This document shows positions 42,636 to 52,587 of a DNA stretch of 64,000 bases, piece by piece. The stretch lies in the NCBI RefSeq assembly GCF_003385515.1, contig NZ_QNVT01000002.1, positions 62,001 through 126,000 on the forward strand, written 5' to 3'. The notes beneath the pieces are model-generated. The model was not told where the DNA came from. It worked only from the letters and a program-made list of their open reading frames with translations, and did no database searches. The first letter of the stretch is position 1. Every line of letters starts with the position of its first letter. This DNA comes from Chryseobacterium pennae. Lineage in GTDB: Bacteria > Bacteroidota > Bacteroidia > Flavobacteriales > Weeksellaceae. The translations under genes were made by a program, and so were the position numbers.

Positions 42636-45227
42636 ATGGATAAAAAGACACAAAAAAAACCGACTGAATCGCCTGAAAAAGGCAGAATTTTATCTAAGCC
42701 ACGCATATTTTTCGGGCTTACTTTTATACTGTTCTCCGCTGTACTCGCTTTATCATTCATTTCCTATTTAATGAACTGGAAAGCAGACCAAAGCCAGGCA
42801 GGAACTATGCTGGACAAGAGTATAAAATCTTCAAACATTTTCGGTAAAGCCGGAGATTGGTTTGGAAATATTTTCATATTTGAAAGCATTGGGATAGCTT
42901 CATTCATTATAGCATTTTTATTTCTTGTTGTGGGAACTATGATCCTTAAAAAGAAGATGTTTAAGCCATGGAAAACGATTGGCCATTCCCTGTTTTTCAT
43001 TTGTTGGGTGCCTATCTTTATGGGTGCACTTACCAAAGGACAAGGAGTTTTGGGAGGCGTTTATGGATACCAGATTATGGATTACCTAAATGCCATTATC
43101 GGATCTGTAGGTCTATGGACTGTATTGGCGGCCAGCATCCTGTTATATTTCATTCTTGAATTTAATCTTCGCCCAAGTTCAATCAAGGCAAAACTGACTA
43201 AGATTAATGAAAATACCATCGAAAAAGTAAGATCCATGATGCCAGATTCTGATGAGGACTTTAAAGCTGATGAAGAATTAAAAGAAGAAGAAGGAGACGA
43301 AACTGAAATTGAGGAAGCAGAAGCTCCTAATGTTACAGTAAGTGATATTACAAATAATAATCCGATCAGTAAAGTTAAAGAGCCTGTAAATGTACCAAAA
43401 GGTTTCCCGGAAATTCAGCCGGCAAGTTCTATAGAAACAATTACAACTCCTAATCATACTTCATTTGATAATGAACCTAAGGAAGTTTCTGAGCCTGTCA
43501 GCTTAAACCTTTCTACAAAACCGACAATTCCGGTTTCAAGCCCGGAGGATGCTTTTGACATCACACCTTCTATTCCTGTTCCTGCTCCGGTATCAGTAGT
43601 TCCTGTAACACCTGTTCCAGCAGAAAACATTAAGTTTAATGTAGAGGTAGCCCCAGTAATTGATATTTTGGATGATTCTGACAAAAAATCTCAGGAGCTG
43701 GTAGAAAAACATGGTTTATATGACCACAAATTGGATCTTCCTAATTTCCAGATGCCACCTGTTGAACTACTGAAAGATTACGGGAACGAAGAAATTTCTA
43801 TCAACAAGGAAGAATTAGAAGAAAATAAAAACAAAATCGTTGGACTTCTGAAGAACTTCAACGTAGGAATTGCAGAGATCAAGGCAACTATTGGACCCAC
43901 TGTTACTTTATACGAAATTGTACCGGAAGCAGGAATCCGTGTAGCGGCTATTAAAAAACTACAGGATGATATTGCATTGAACCTTTCTGCTTTGGGAATC
44001 AGAATTATTGCTCCGATGCCAGGAAAAGGAACAATTGGGATTGAAGTACCAAGAAAAAATCCTACTATGGTTTCTATGCGTTCTGTTATTGGGTCTCATA
44101 AATTCCAGAATACAGACATGGATCTTCCGGTGGTTTTCGGAAAGACGATTTCCAACGAGATCTTTATGGCTGACCTTTCAAAAATGCCTCACTTACTGAT
44201 GGCAGGAGCAACAGGGCAGGGTAAATCTGTCGGGATTAATGCTATCCTTACTTCCCTACTCTACAAGAAGCACCCAAGCGAACTGAAATTCGTAATGGTT
44301 GACCCTAAAAAAGTGGAACTTTCTTTATATTCAAAAATAGAAAGACATTATCTGGCAAAATTACCAGATGCAGAAGAAGCTATCATCACGGATACCAATA
44401 AAGTAATCAATACCCTGAACTCTCTTTGTATTGAAATGGACACCAGATACGACTTGCTTAAAAATGCTTTCTGTAAAAACCTGAAAGAATACAACAAGAA
44501 GTTCACAGAAAGAAAATTAAACCCTGAAAACGGACACCGTTTCCTTCCTTATATCGTATTAGTAGTAGATGAGTTTGCAGATTTGATCATGACCGCTGGA
44601 AAGGAGGTGGAATTACCAATTGCGAGATTGGCACAGCTTGCCAGAGCCGTAGGAATTCACCTTATTGTTGCTACACAGAGACCATCTGTAAACGTAATTA
44701 CGGGTATGATCAAGGCCAACTTCCCTGCAAGAGCTGCCTTCAGAGTAATCTCAAGTGTGGATTCAAGAACGATCCTTGATTCTCCGGGAGCAGATCAATT
44801 GATTGGTAAAGGAGATATGCTTTACTTCAATGGTAATGAAATCTTAAGACTTCAGTGTGCTTTTGTAGATACTCCGGAAGTAGAAAGACTTGCAGAATTC
44901 ATTGGAGAACAGAAAGGATATTCATCTGCCTTACTTCTGCCGGAATATGTTTCAGAAGATGCTAACAGTTCTTCTGTAGGCTCTTTTGACCCTAATGAAA
45001 AGGATGCATTATTTGAAGAAGCTGCAAGAATCATTGTTTCTACCCAACAGGGATCTACTTCAATGCTTCAGAGACAATTGAAACTGGGCTACAACAGGGC
45101 CGGAAGAATTATGGATCAACTGGAGGCAAGTGGTATCGTAGGAGGCTTTAACGGAGCTAAAGCAAGAGAAGTTCTTATTAGTGATCTTCATTCTTTGGAA
45201 CAGTTTTTGGAAGATCTGCGTAGTTAA
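42636..45227 (+). CDS. ftsK: DNA translocase FtsK/SpoIIIE
   Basis: 863 residues from the ATG at 42636 (the frame extends to a TTG at 42627). Four N-terminal membrane helices (residues about 25-180), an acidic and Pro-rich linker (about 185-350), the alpha-beta motor domains with Walker A GATGQGKSVGIN and Walker B YIVLVVDEFADLI, and a C-terminal gamma winged helix (SMLQRQLKLGYNRAGRIMDQLEASGIV) that reads polar DNA motifs. It pumps chromosome DNA at the septum during division. First gene of an ftsK-lolA-lptF/G run on the plus strand. Confidence 0.95.
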   Translation: MDKKTQKKPTESPEKGRILSKPRIFFGLTFILFSAVLALSFISYLMNWKADQSQAGTMLDKSIKSSNIFGKAGDWFGNIFIFESIGIASFIIAFLFLVVGTMILKKKMFKPWKTIGHSLFFICWVPIFMGALTKGQGVLGGVYGYQIMDYLNAIIGSVGLWTVLAASILLYFILEFNLRPSSIKAKLTKINENTIEKVRSMMPDSDEDFKADEELKEEEGDETEIEEAEAPNVTVSDITNNNPISKVKEPVNVPKGFPEIQPASSIETITTPNHTSFDNEPKEVSEPVSLNLSTKPTIPVSSPEDAFDITPSIPVPAPVSVVPVTPVPAENIKFNVEVAPVIDILDDSDKKSQELVEKHGLYDHKLDLPNFQMPPVELLKDYGNEEISINKEELEENKNKIVGLLKNFNVGIAEIKATIGPTVTLYEIVPEAGIRVAAIKKLQDDIALNLSALGIRIIAPMPGKGTIGIEVPRKNPTMVSMRSVIGSHKFQNTDMDLPVVFGKTISNEIFMADLSKMPHLLMAGATGQGKSVGINAILTSLLYKKHPSELKFVMVDPKKVELSLYSKIERHYLAKLPDAEEAIITDTNKVINTLNSLCIEMDTRYDLLKNAFCKNLKEYNKKFTERKLNPENGHRFLPYIVLVVDEFADLIMTAGKEVELPIARLAQLARAVGIHLIVATQRPSVNVITGMIKANFPARAAFRVISSVDSRTILDSPGADQLIGKGDMLYFNGNEILRLQCAFVDTPEVERLAEFIGEQKGYSSALLLPEYVSEDANSSSVGSFDPNEKDALFEEAARIIVSTQQGSTSMLQRQLKLGYNRAGRIMDQLEASGIVGGFNGAKAREVLISDLHSLEQFLEDLRS

Positions 45228-45294
45228 AGGGAAAAAAGCAAAAAGCTTTACCCTTGAAAATTTAAAATTATCTAAAGATTATTAAATAAGAAAA

Positions 45295-45942
45295 ATGAAG
45301 AATATTATTTCAAAAGTTATATTGGGAAGTTTTGTGGTAGGTGCAGTAGGTATGGCCAATGCTCAGAAAATAGACGCAAAAGCTAAAAAGATATTGGATG
45401 ACATTACAGCCAATTACAATTCTAAAAAGAATTCTTACTTCAAATTTTCTTTTGGAACAGGACTTAACGGACAGGTTAACAAAACAGAGCCTGGTATCTA
45501 CTATACTGCAGGAGATAAATATAAGCTGAAGATCATGGATACAGAACAGATCTTCGATGGAAATAAAATCTACAACATCAATGCTGATGATATGGAAGTA
45601 ACCATCGCAAAACCTAACGGAAGTACGACCATGTTCTCCCCTATTAATTATCTTACGACCTACAGAAACGAATACAACGTCACTTATAACGGTAAGAAGA
45701 CAGTAAATGGTGTAAGTACAGATTTCATTAAACTCACTCCTGTAAAGGCAAACGGAATTCAATTTGTATATCTTTTTGTAGACTCTGCAAAAAAACAAAT
45801 GGTAAAACTGGAACAGTATGGAAACAACAAAGATGTTGCAGTGATTGCTATTAAAGAGTACAAGGAAAACCAGAATCTGGATCCTAATATGTTTGTTTTT
45901 GATAAGAATAAGTTTAAAAATTATATAATTACAGAACTTTAA
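45295..45942 (+). CDS. lolA: Outer-membrane lipoprotein carrier LolA
   Basis: 215 residues with a signal peptide (VGMANAQ) and the LolA beta-sheet pattern: AKKILDDITANYNSKKNSYFKFSF, GIYYTAGDKYKLKIMDTEQIFDGNKIYNINADDMEVTI, then strands ending FIKLTP and FVYLFVDSAKKQMVKLEQY. LolA carries lipoproteins across the periplasm to the outer membrane. It is 67 bp downstream of ftsK; the ftsK-lolA order is also common in other bacteria. A terminator follows. Confidence 0.88.
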   Translation: MKNIISKVILGSFVVGAVGMANAQKIDAKAKKILDDITANYNSKKNSYFKFSFGTGLNGQVNKTEPGIYYTAGDKYKLKIMDTEQIFDGNKIYNINADDMEVTIAKPNGSTTMFSPINYLTTYRNEYNVTYNGKKTVNGVSTDFIKLTPVKANGIQFVYLFVDSAKKQMVKLEQYGNNKDVAVIAIKEYKENQNLDPNMFVFDKNKFKNYIITEL

Positions 45943-46010
45943 AAGCTGAATATCAAAAGGGTGAATCTACCTTTTCATAATTTCGCTTCAGAAAAAAAAT
46001 AACAAAATAT

Positions 46011-46035
46011 AAAAGCCGCAAGTTTGCGGCTTTTT
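46011..46035 (+). terminator. Terminator after lolA
   Basis: AAAAGCCGCA-AGTT-TGCGGCTTTTT perfect hairpin, 70 bp past the lolA stop. Confidence 0.85.
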
Positions 46036-46038
46036 GAT

Positions 46039-46046
46039 TAATTTTG
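46039..46046 (+). promoter_or_regulatory. -7 box directly before the LptF/G gene
   Basis: TAATTTTG matches TAnnTTTG and ends 4 bases before the ATG at 46051, right after the lolA terminator. A transcript from it would have almost no leader. Confidence 0.45.
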
Positions 46047-46050
46047 GCAC

Positions 46051-47508
46051 ATGTTAAAAATACTAGACAGATATATCATAAAAACCTTCTTTGGACCGTT
46101 TTTCTTTATATTCAGCGTATTGTTTTTCATTTTCATTGTAAACATTATCTGGGTTCAATTAGGACAGTTTATGGGAAAAGGATTGAGCTACTGGCAAATC
46201 CTTAAACTTCTTTTTTACCTTGGGGTAAACGTTATCAGTATGGTTCTTCCACTTACCATCCTTTTGGCGAGTATCATGTCATTCGGAGAATTTGGAGAAC
46301 GCTATGAGCTGGCTGCCATGAAAGCCGCAGGAATTCCCCTTACCCGGGTAATGGCTCCTTTGCTGGGAATTACAACCATTCTTGCTATCATGCTGTTTTT
46401 TTTCTCCAATAACATTATTCCGGATTTTCAGAGAAAGGCCAAAAACATGCTTTTTAATATTGCTCAAACGAAGCCGGCCATCAACTTTACTCCCGGTCAG
46501 TTCATTGACCAGATCCCAGGATACATGGTAAAATTTGATAAGATCTATGGAGAGAATGGAGAAAATATTGAAGGAGTATTTGTTCACAAAAAAGCCAATA
46601 CCTACGAAAACCAGCAATCTGTTGTAGCTGAAAAAGGAAAATTTGTTCCGGCTACCAATAAGAATTACCTGAAACTGATCCTTTACAACGGATATGTATT
46701 TGAAGATGCCTTTGCCGGAAAAGGTGAATTAGCAAGACTAAAGCAGCCTGATCAGGCCATCAAGTTTGATACATTAGTGAATCACTTTGACATCAGTGAA
46801 CTCATCAATAAAGCAATCGAAAAGGAGCAGATTACGGACGATTACCGTTTCCAAACCTATAATGAGCTTAACTCAACCATTGCAACCAGTAAGAAAGAAA
46901 ATGCGCTGTTCTTTAAAAATGTCGGAGGAGATGTATTAAACCAGACCAATACTGTGGTAGGTTATATGGATCAGGATAACAAACCTAAAGTAGCACCAAA
47001 ATCGCAAATAAAACTGGATACAGTAAAAAGTGATAAAAAACTAGAACTGATCTATAATTCTTACAACAGGCTTGAAACCCTGAAATCCACACTGGAATCA
47101 AAAAAGAATGAATTCAGTACCAATGTGAAATACTTCAGTAAGATTGTTATTTACCAGCAGAGATACATTTCTTATTCGGTAACCTGTCTTATTTTCTTCC
47201 TGATTGGAGCAAGTTTAGGATCTATTATCCGAAAAGGGGGTATGGGTCTTCCGGTTATTATAGCTATTGTTATCTTTATCATTTTCTACGTCATCAACGT
47301 TGGAGTAGAAAACATGTCCTGGAGTGGTAAAATGAATCCTTATTTAGCAGCATGGCTTCCTAATTTCATTCTTCTTCCGTTTGGGATCTGGATGACCTTC
47401 AAAGCGCTTACAGATTCACAATTATTTGATGCAGAAAAATATAAAGCCCTGTTTAAACCAATTACAAAAAGATTCTCTAAAAGTAAAGAACATAAGAGAT
47501 ATCAATAA
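46051..47508 (+). CDS. LptF/LptG family LPS-export permease
   Basis: 485 residues. Three N-terminal helices (ILDRYIIKTFFGPFFFIFSVLFFIFIVNIIW; GVNVISMVLPLTILLASIMSFG; APLLGITTILAIMLFFF) carry the LptF/G start L-D-R-Y-I-x-K and the coupling segment EFGERYELAAMKAAGIP. A periplasmic beta-jellyroll domain and a Lys-rich insertion (about 270-350) follow, then three C-terminal helices (SVTCLIFFLIGASLGSIIRKGG). With LptB it extracts lipopolysaccharide from the inner membrane. I cannot say F or G from sequence alone. Confidence 0.9.
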   Translation: MLKILDRYIIKTFFGPFFFIFSVLFFIFIVNIIWVQLGQFMGKGLSYWQILKLLFYLGVNVISMVLPLTILLASIMSFGEFGERYELAAMKAAGIPLTRVMAPLLGITTILAIMLFFFSNNIIPDFQRKAKNMLFNIAQTKPAINFTPGQFIDQIPGYMVKFDKIYGENGENIEGVFVHKKANTYENQQSVVAEKGKFVPATNKNYLKLILYNGYVFEDAFAGKGELARLKQPDQAIKFDTLVNHFDISELINKAIEKEQITDDYRFQTYNELNSTIATSKKENALFFKNVGGDVLNQTNTVVGYMDQDNKPKVAPKSQIKLDTVKSDKKLELIYNSYNRLETLKSTLESKKNEFSTNVKYFSKIVIYQQRYISYSVTCLIFFLIGASLGSIIRKGGMGLPVIIAIVIFIIFYVINVGVENMSWSGKMNPYLAAWLPNFILLPFGIWMTFKALTDSQLFDAEKYKALFKPITKRFSKSKEHKRYQ

Positions 47509-47520
47509 TTTCAAAAAACA

Positions 47521-47549
47521 AAAATGCCCGGAAAATCCGGGCATTTTTG
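47521..47549 (+). terminator. Terminator after the LptF/G gene
   Basis: AAAATGCCCGGA-AAA-TCCGGGCATTTTT perfect hairpin and T run, 12 bp past the stop. Confidence 0.85.
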
Positions 47550-47562
47550 TTTTTTGAAAGAC

Positions 47563-47802
47563 GGAAGAGAGAAGCAGGAGGCTGGAAGTTACTTACACAC
47601 GTATAATTAAAACAAGCCGTAAAATACAACTATATAAAATTACTACAGTTAAGCTTTCTATTCCATTTCAAAAATACTCTTCTTCTCCTTTTTTATCTTG
47701 AAACAGGCTCCGGTTATCCGCAACCAATAACCACATCCAGAGTTCATATCATCAGCTTTCTTATCTAAAGTAAACTACAATCCCCTCCATCTTCCTGCTT
47801 CC
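47563..47802. repeat. Purine-rich inverted ends bordering a 240-bp non-coding stretch
   Basis: The left end begins GGAAGAGAGAAGCAGGAG and the right end, read on the other strand, GGAAGCAGGAAGATGGAG. A third similar purine string (GGAGGCTGGGAGCTGGAGG) is at 22690-22710. The interior shows no gene. The arrangement resembles a degenerate miniature repeat. It fills the gap between 47509 and 47850. Confidence 0.4.
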
Positions 47803-47850
47803 TTACTATACCAAAAAGATTATATTTGCAAAAAATAAAACTATAATTAC

Positions 47851-48648
47851 ATGAGAAAAGTACTGGCCTTATGCCTGTTTGCATTGGTTTCCTTTAACGC
47901 TTACGCACAGGAAGACAACAATACGGATTATGAATTAAGAGGAGATGAAAAATATGGTTATATCATCGACAAAAACGGTAAAAAAATCGAAGGAATTGTA
48001 AGACTGAACGGAGATGCCATTTACCCCTGGAATAATCAGAAAAAAGTAAAATTCATTTCGGTTTCTGACATCGACAAATCCAAGAAAAAACAAAAATTCA
48101 AAACACTGGATACTGATGATATCAAAGAGTATGTTTCCATTGATGACAGCAATAATGAAAGACACTTTGAAAATATTAAGTATACCAATACCAAAGAAGG
48201 CTTCAATACTGCAACAGGAGGCTTAAGCGGCAATATCAAAGCCTTTAATAACCTTACAAAAAGCAATCAATTCGCTGAAATTGTAAAAGACGGGAAGATC
48301 AAGGTATATAAACTATACGGCTACCCTACTACTTTCTCAGCCGGAACCAGCCAGATGGTTGCAGCCGATGCGGAAACCAAGAGAATGAGGGAAAATCCGT
48401 CTTATATCTACAGTAAAAAAGGGGGAAAAATTGAAGAGTTTACTTTTGCCAAAGCTAAAATCATCATCGCAGACTGCAGCTATGCAAAAGGCAAAATGAC
48501 CAGCAGCGCTTATACTTCTCTGAAGAATGATGAAAAGAAAAGATCCGGTCTGGGTAAACTGATCAAAAGCCAGATTGATGATGTGACATCAAACATTCCG
48601 CAAATTGTAGACGAGGTTATTACAGATTATAATGAAAACTGTAAATAA
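47851..48648 (+). CDS. Exported hypothetical protein
   Basis: 265 residues with a signal peptide (LFALVSFNAYAQ). A short beta segment (KYGYIIDKNGKKIEGIVRLNGDAIYPWNNQKKVKFIS) looks like a small barrel or LysM-free glycine-rich turn. The middle is charged and the C-terminus helical (SGLGKLIKSQIDDVTSNIPQIVDEVITDYNENCK). No catalytic or lipidation motif. The pattern recurs in flavobacterial exported unknowns as far as I recall; function unknown. Single gene with a terminator. Confidence 0.55.
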   Translation: MRKVLALCLFALVSFNAYAQEDNNTDYELRGDEKYGYIIDKNGKKIEGIVRLNGDAIYPWNNQKKVKFISVSDIDKSKKKQKFKTLDTDDIKEYVSIDDSNNERHFENIKYTNTKEGFNTATGGLSGNIKAFNNLTKSNQFAEIVKDGKIKVYKLYGYPTTFSAGTSQMVAADAETKRMRENPSYIYSKKGGKIEEFTFAKAKIIIADCSYAKGKMTSSAYTSLKNDEKKRSGLGKLIKSQIDDVTSNIPQIVDEVITDYNENCK

Positions 48649-48666
48649 ATCACCAGTAATATATAA

Positions 48667-48696
48667 GAAGAGACTCCGGTTTGGAGTCTCTTTTTT
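48667..48696 (+). terminator. Terminator between convergent genes
   Basis: AAGAGACTCC-GGTTT-GGAGTCTCTT stem, followed by TTTTC; it lies between the genes ending at 48648 and 48699. Confidence 0.8.
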
Positions 48697-48698
48697 CT

Positions 48699-49760
48699 TT
48701 AAAACTGATATACAAAGGCGTTAATATTCATCCCGGCACCTACCGAAGCAAATAAAACAACATCATTCTTTTTAAGCTCATGCTGTTCCAATTCTCCTTT
48801 CAAAATCATGGCCAGTAAAGAAGGAATGGTTGCCACACTGCTATTACCCAGTTTATGAATCACCATAGGCATGATATTTTCAGGAACAGGAACATTATAC
48901 AATTGATAAAATCTGCTCACAATGGCTTCATCCATTTTTTCATTGGCCTGATGAATAATAATTTTATCCAATTCATTGATTGAGTATCCACTATTATCCA
49001 GACACTTTTTCATTGCCTCAGGAACATTTACAAGTGCATATTCATATATTTTCCTCCCATCCATTTTAATATATCGGGTATCCGGACACTTCTCATTGTT
49101 ATAAGATTTTCCAAAATATAAATAATCCTTTTCATTAAAAGTAAAAGATGCGGATAAATGAGATTTTATTCCAGATTCATCATCAGTATTAACTTCCAAA
49201 ACAGCTGCTCCTGCACCGTCAGCATAAATCATACTATCTCTGTCATGAATATCCACAACACGGGAGAGTGTCTCCGCTCCAATTACCAGGCAACGCTTGG
49301 CAATACCTGCCTTAATAAATGCATTGGCTTGTATTACTCCCTCAATCCAACCGGGACATCCAAATAAAACATCATATGCAACACAGAAATTGTTTTTTAT
49401 TCCCAATAAATGCTTCACCCGGGCAGCAAGGCTGGGTACCGTATCAGACTGGATCGTTCCAAAACGGACATCTCCAAAATTGTGGGCAAATATAATATAA
49501 TCCAGTGTTTCAGGATCTATCCCTGCATTTTCTATAGCTGCCTGAGCTGCAATAAGTCCTAAATCTGAAGTTACTTGTGTACTATGTGCATATCTTCTTT
49601 CTTCAATGCCTGTGATTTTCTTTAATTTCTCTGTTATTGAAGCATTGTTTTCTTTTAATAAAGCTCCTTCTTCATTGAGAAAAATATGCTTGTCAAAAAA
49701 TAAATTGGTTATCATTTCAGATGGGATATAGTTCCCCACGCCAATAATTCTGGTCATCAT
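48699..49760 (-). CDS. Beta-ketoacyl-ACP synthase III-like protein
   Basis: 353 residues, thiolase fold. The FabH-type triad is complete: Cys135 (LFGCPGW), His269 (IIIHQANEK) and Asn305 (HKLGNSSVAT). Relative to housekeeping FabH it has an N-terminal insertion (FFDKHIFLNEEGALLKENNASITEK) and lies alone between terminators, not in a fatty-acid operon. It may start specialised acyl or alkyl-resorcinol/flexirubin-type chains or a branched fatty acid; the substrate cannot be decided here. Start at either of two adjacent ATGs (49760 or 49757). Confidence 0.85.
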   Translation of the reverse strand: MMTRIIGVGNYIPSEMITNLFFDKHIFLNEEGALLKENNASITEKLKKITGIEERRYAHSTQVTSDLGLIAAQAAIENAGIDPETLDYIIFAHNFGDVRFGTIQSDTVPSLAARVKHLLGIKNNFCVAYDVLFGCPGWIEGVIQANAFIKAGIAKRCLVIGAETLSRVVDIHDRDSMIYADGAGAAVLEVNTDDESGIKSHLSASFTFNEKDYLYFGKSYNNEKCPDTRYIKMDGRKIYEYALVNVPEAMKKCLDNSGYSINELDKIIIHQANEKMDEAIVSRFYQLYNVPVPENIMPMVIHKLGNSSVATIPSLLAMILKGELEQHELKKNDVVLFASVGAGMNINAFVYQF

Positions 49761-49899
49761 CTTTATGTTATTTATCCTGCTCTACAACTCCTCAGGAATA
49801 ATTCGATAAATATAACGATAATACTTACTAATTAGTATAACAGACCTACTTAATATGATAAAATTTTCAATAATTTATCCGCAAAATTTCTAAAAAAAG

Positions 49900-49938
49900 C
49901 AAAAAAGAGGATTCCAAAACCGGAATCCTCTTTTTTTA
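49900..49938 (-). terminator. Terminator of the pyrH-frr transcript
   Basis: Perfect 15-bp stem AAAAAAGAGGATTCC / GGAATCCTCTTTTTT, loop of 6, 18 bp beyond the frr stop on the minus strand. Confidence 0.85.
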
Positions 49939-49955
49939 TTTTCAATAGCTGAAAA

Positions 49956-50510
49956 TTATACTTTCATAATTTCAGCTTCTTTTGTTTTAAGATGCTCATC
50001 GCAAAGCTTTACATACTTATCTGTATACGTCTGGATTTCTTCTTCCACACCTTTCACAACATCTTCAGAAATACCTTCCAGTTTCTTAAGTTCTTTCAAA
50101 CCGTCCTGTCTTGCATTCCTTATTGTTACTTTAGTATTCTCAGCTTCTACCTTAGCTTGTTTTGCTAATTCTTTTCTTCTTTCCTCCGTTAAAGGCGGTA
50201 CATTAAGAATAATATTTTCTCCGTTATTAGAAGGTGCAAAACCTAGGTTTGAGTTAATGATCGCTTTTTCAATTGCATTGATTGCTGTTCTGTCCCAAGG
50301 TTGAATAGAGATGGTCATTGCATCTGGAACAGAAACATTGGCAACTTGGTTGATTGGAGTCATTGCTCCATAGTATTCAACCATTACATCCTGAACCATT
50401 GCTGTAGAAGCACGCCCTGCTCTAATTCTTTGAAATGCATGGTCAAGGTGCTTTACCGCTCCATCCATGTCATGTTTTACAGATTCTAATATTAGATCTA
50501 ATTCTTCCAT
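49956..50510 (-). CDS. frr: Ribosome recycling factor
   Basis: 184 residues from ATG 50510; the open frame reaches to 50594 but those 28 extra residues are not family-like. Full-length RRF pattern: MDGAVKHLDHAFQRIRAGRAS, then YGAMTPINQVANVSVPDAMTISIQPWDR, then NLGFAPSNNGENIILNVPPLTEERRKELAK, then EDVVKGVEEEIQTYTDKYVK. It splits post-termination ribosomes with EF-G. It is downstream of pyrH, 135 bp away, as in most bacteria. Confidence 0.96.
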   Translation of the reverse strand: MEELDLILESVKHDMDGAVKHLDHAFQRIRAGRASTAMVQDVMVEYYGAMTPINQVANVSVPDAMTISIQPWDRTAINAIEKAIINSNLGFAPSNNGENIILNVPPLTEERRKELAKQAKVEAENTKVTIRNARQDGLKELKKLEGISEDVVKGVEEEIQTYTDKYVKLCDEHLKTKEAEIMKV

Positions 50511-50645
50511 TATTATATTAAAGTTTGATAAATTGCACATTATGATAAATGATGATTGATAAAAGATAAATGACGAGTAATCGGTAATGAGCAATGAGTA
50601 ATATTAACCTCTTTAGCTGTTATCGGCTACCTGTCATCTACTTGA

Positions 50646-51356
<711 letters not shown>

Positions 51357-51473
51357 TTATTTTTAATAAGCTATTTATTAGAGTGGGTTTCCCCAAAATT
51401 TGATTTTGCAAATATAATCATTAAAAATATTGGTAAAAGAAAAATATTTAATTAGAAATAATGTAAGAAATAT

Positions 51474-51503
51474 TTTGAAAAGTACGAAAAAGGATTATTT
51501 TTG
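51474..51503 (+). promoter_or_regulatory. Promoter of porQ
   Basis: TTTG (51474-51477), 18 bases, TATTTTTG (51496-51503): full Bacteroidota consensus ending 18 bases before the TTG start codon at 51522. Confidence 0.7.
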
Positions 51504-51521
51504 CATTAATTATAAATTGAG

Positions 51522-52514
51522 TTGAAGAAAATTATCATTTTTTCATTATTTCTATCAGGAATTGTTTCTTATGCGCAAACAGGAACAAATGTGTATCCGT
51601 TCTTAAATGTACCTGTATCTGCAAGACAGGCTGCCTTGGGTGGAGATGCAATTTCGATAAGAGATTATGATGTTTCCTTTGCTATTGCAAACCCGGCCCT
51701 GTTAAATAAAGATTCAGACAAGCAGCTTTCTGTAAATGCTACTGCTTATCTTGCCGACTCCAAATACGGAACCATTGCTTATGCCAAAGACTTTGAAAAT
51801 GGACATATGGCCACCATCAATGCAAGGTATATGAGCTATGGAAGTATTCCCAGAACAGATGAAAGCGGTTTCCAGGATGGAGAATATAAAGCTTCGGATG
51901 TAGCTGTCGGTGCCGGATATGCTTACCAGTTTGAAGAAGACTGGACCATTGGCGGAGGATTAAACTTCGTTACCTCAAAAATAGACAACTATACTTCTTC
52001 CGCAATCTCAGGAACTGCCGGAATTACGTATCATAATAAAAAGAACAAAGAAGTTCTTTCCCTTGTACTGAGAAACTTCGGTTTCCAGCTTAAATCATTC
52101 AACGGTACCCGTGAAAATCTGCCATTCAGAGTAGATGTAGGATATACCAGAATATTAAAGAACTTCCCTCTTGCCATTACTATTACGGCACACGATCTTC
52201 AAGAGTTTAATATTTCATCTGAATATAATAAGGATGGTCAGAAAGTGAATGCAGGAAGAAAAATTGCCGATCACTTCTCTTTAGGAGCAGAATTATTCCC
52301 GGAAAAAAACTTTAATATCAGACTGGGATATAATGTGAGAAGAGGAAATGAGCTTGCTGTAGCAGATCAGAGAAACTTTTCAGGACTTTCGGGAGGGTTT
52401 GGAATCAAGATTTCAAAATTCCGTATAGATTATGCTCACGTAAGATATCACAACTCCTCGAACGTCAATCAGATAGGGATTTCCATGGACCTTTCCAGTC
52501 ACAGAGGAGAATAA
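51522..52514 (+). CDS. porQ: Type IX secretion system protein PorQ
   Basis: 330 residues. Signal peptide (FLSGIVSYAQ), then TNVYPFLNVPVSARQAALGGDAISI, a PorV/PorQ-type start, and a beta-barrel of 14 or so strands (e.g. NGHMATINARYMSYG, DWTIGGGLNFVTSKIDNY, RIDYAHVRYHNSS). In Porphyromonas and Flavobacterium PorQ is needed for the T9SS attachment complex. The start is TTG at 51522 immediately before KKIIIF; no usable ATG exists between the promoter and the signal peptide. Followed by cmk, an order common in flavobacteria. Confidence 0.9.
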   Translation: MKKIIIFSLFLSGIVSYAQTGTNVYPFLNVPVSARQAALGGDAISIRDYDVSFAIANPALLNKDSDKQLSVNATAYLADSKYGTIAYAKDFENGHMATINARYMSYGSIPRTDESGFQDGEYKASDVAVGAGYAYQFEEDWTIGGGLNFVTSKIDNYTSSAISGTAGITYHNKKNKEVLSLVLRNFGFQLKSFNGTRENLPFRVDVGYTRILKNFPLAITITAHDLQEFNISSEYNKDGQKVNAGRKIADHFSLGAELFPEKNFNIRLGYNVRRGNELAVADQRNFSGLSGGFGIKISKFRIDYAHVRYHNSSNVNQIGISMDLSSHRGE

Positions 52515-52553
52515 AAAAATTCATAAAACCCTCTTAAAATTTCTTATTAATTC

Positions 52554-52583
52554 TTGATTTTCTAAAAAAAATCTTGAAATTTG
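52554..52583 (+). promoter_or_regulatory. Promoter-like sequence of cmk
   Basis: TTG (52554-52556), 19 bases, GAAATTTG (52576-52583; one mismatch to TAnnTTTG), ending 4 bases before the ATG at 52588. Confidence 0.4.
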
Positions 52584-52587
52584 CAGT

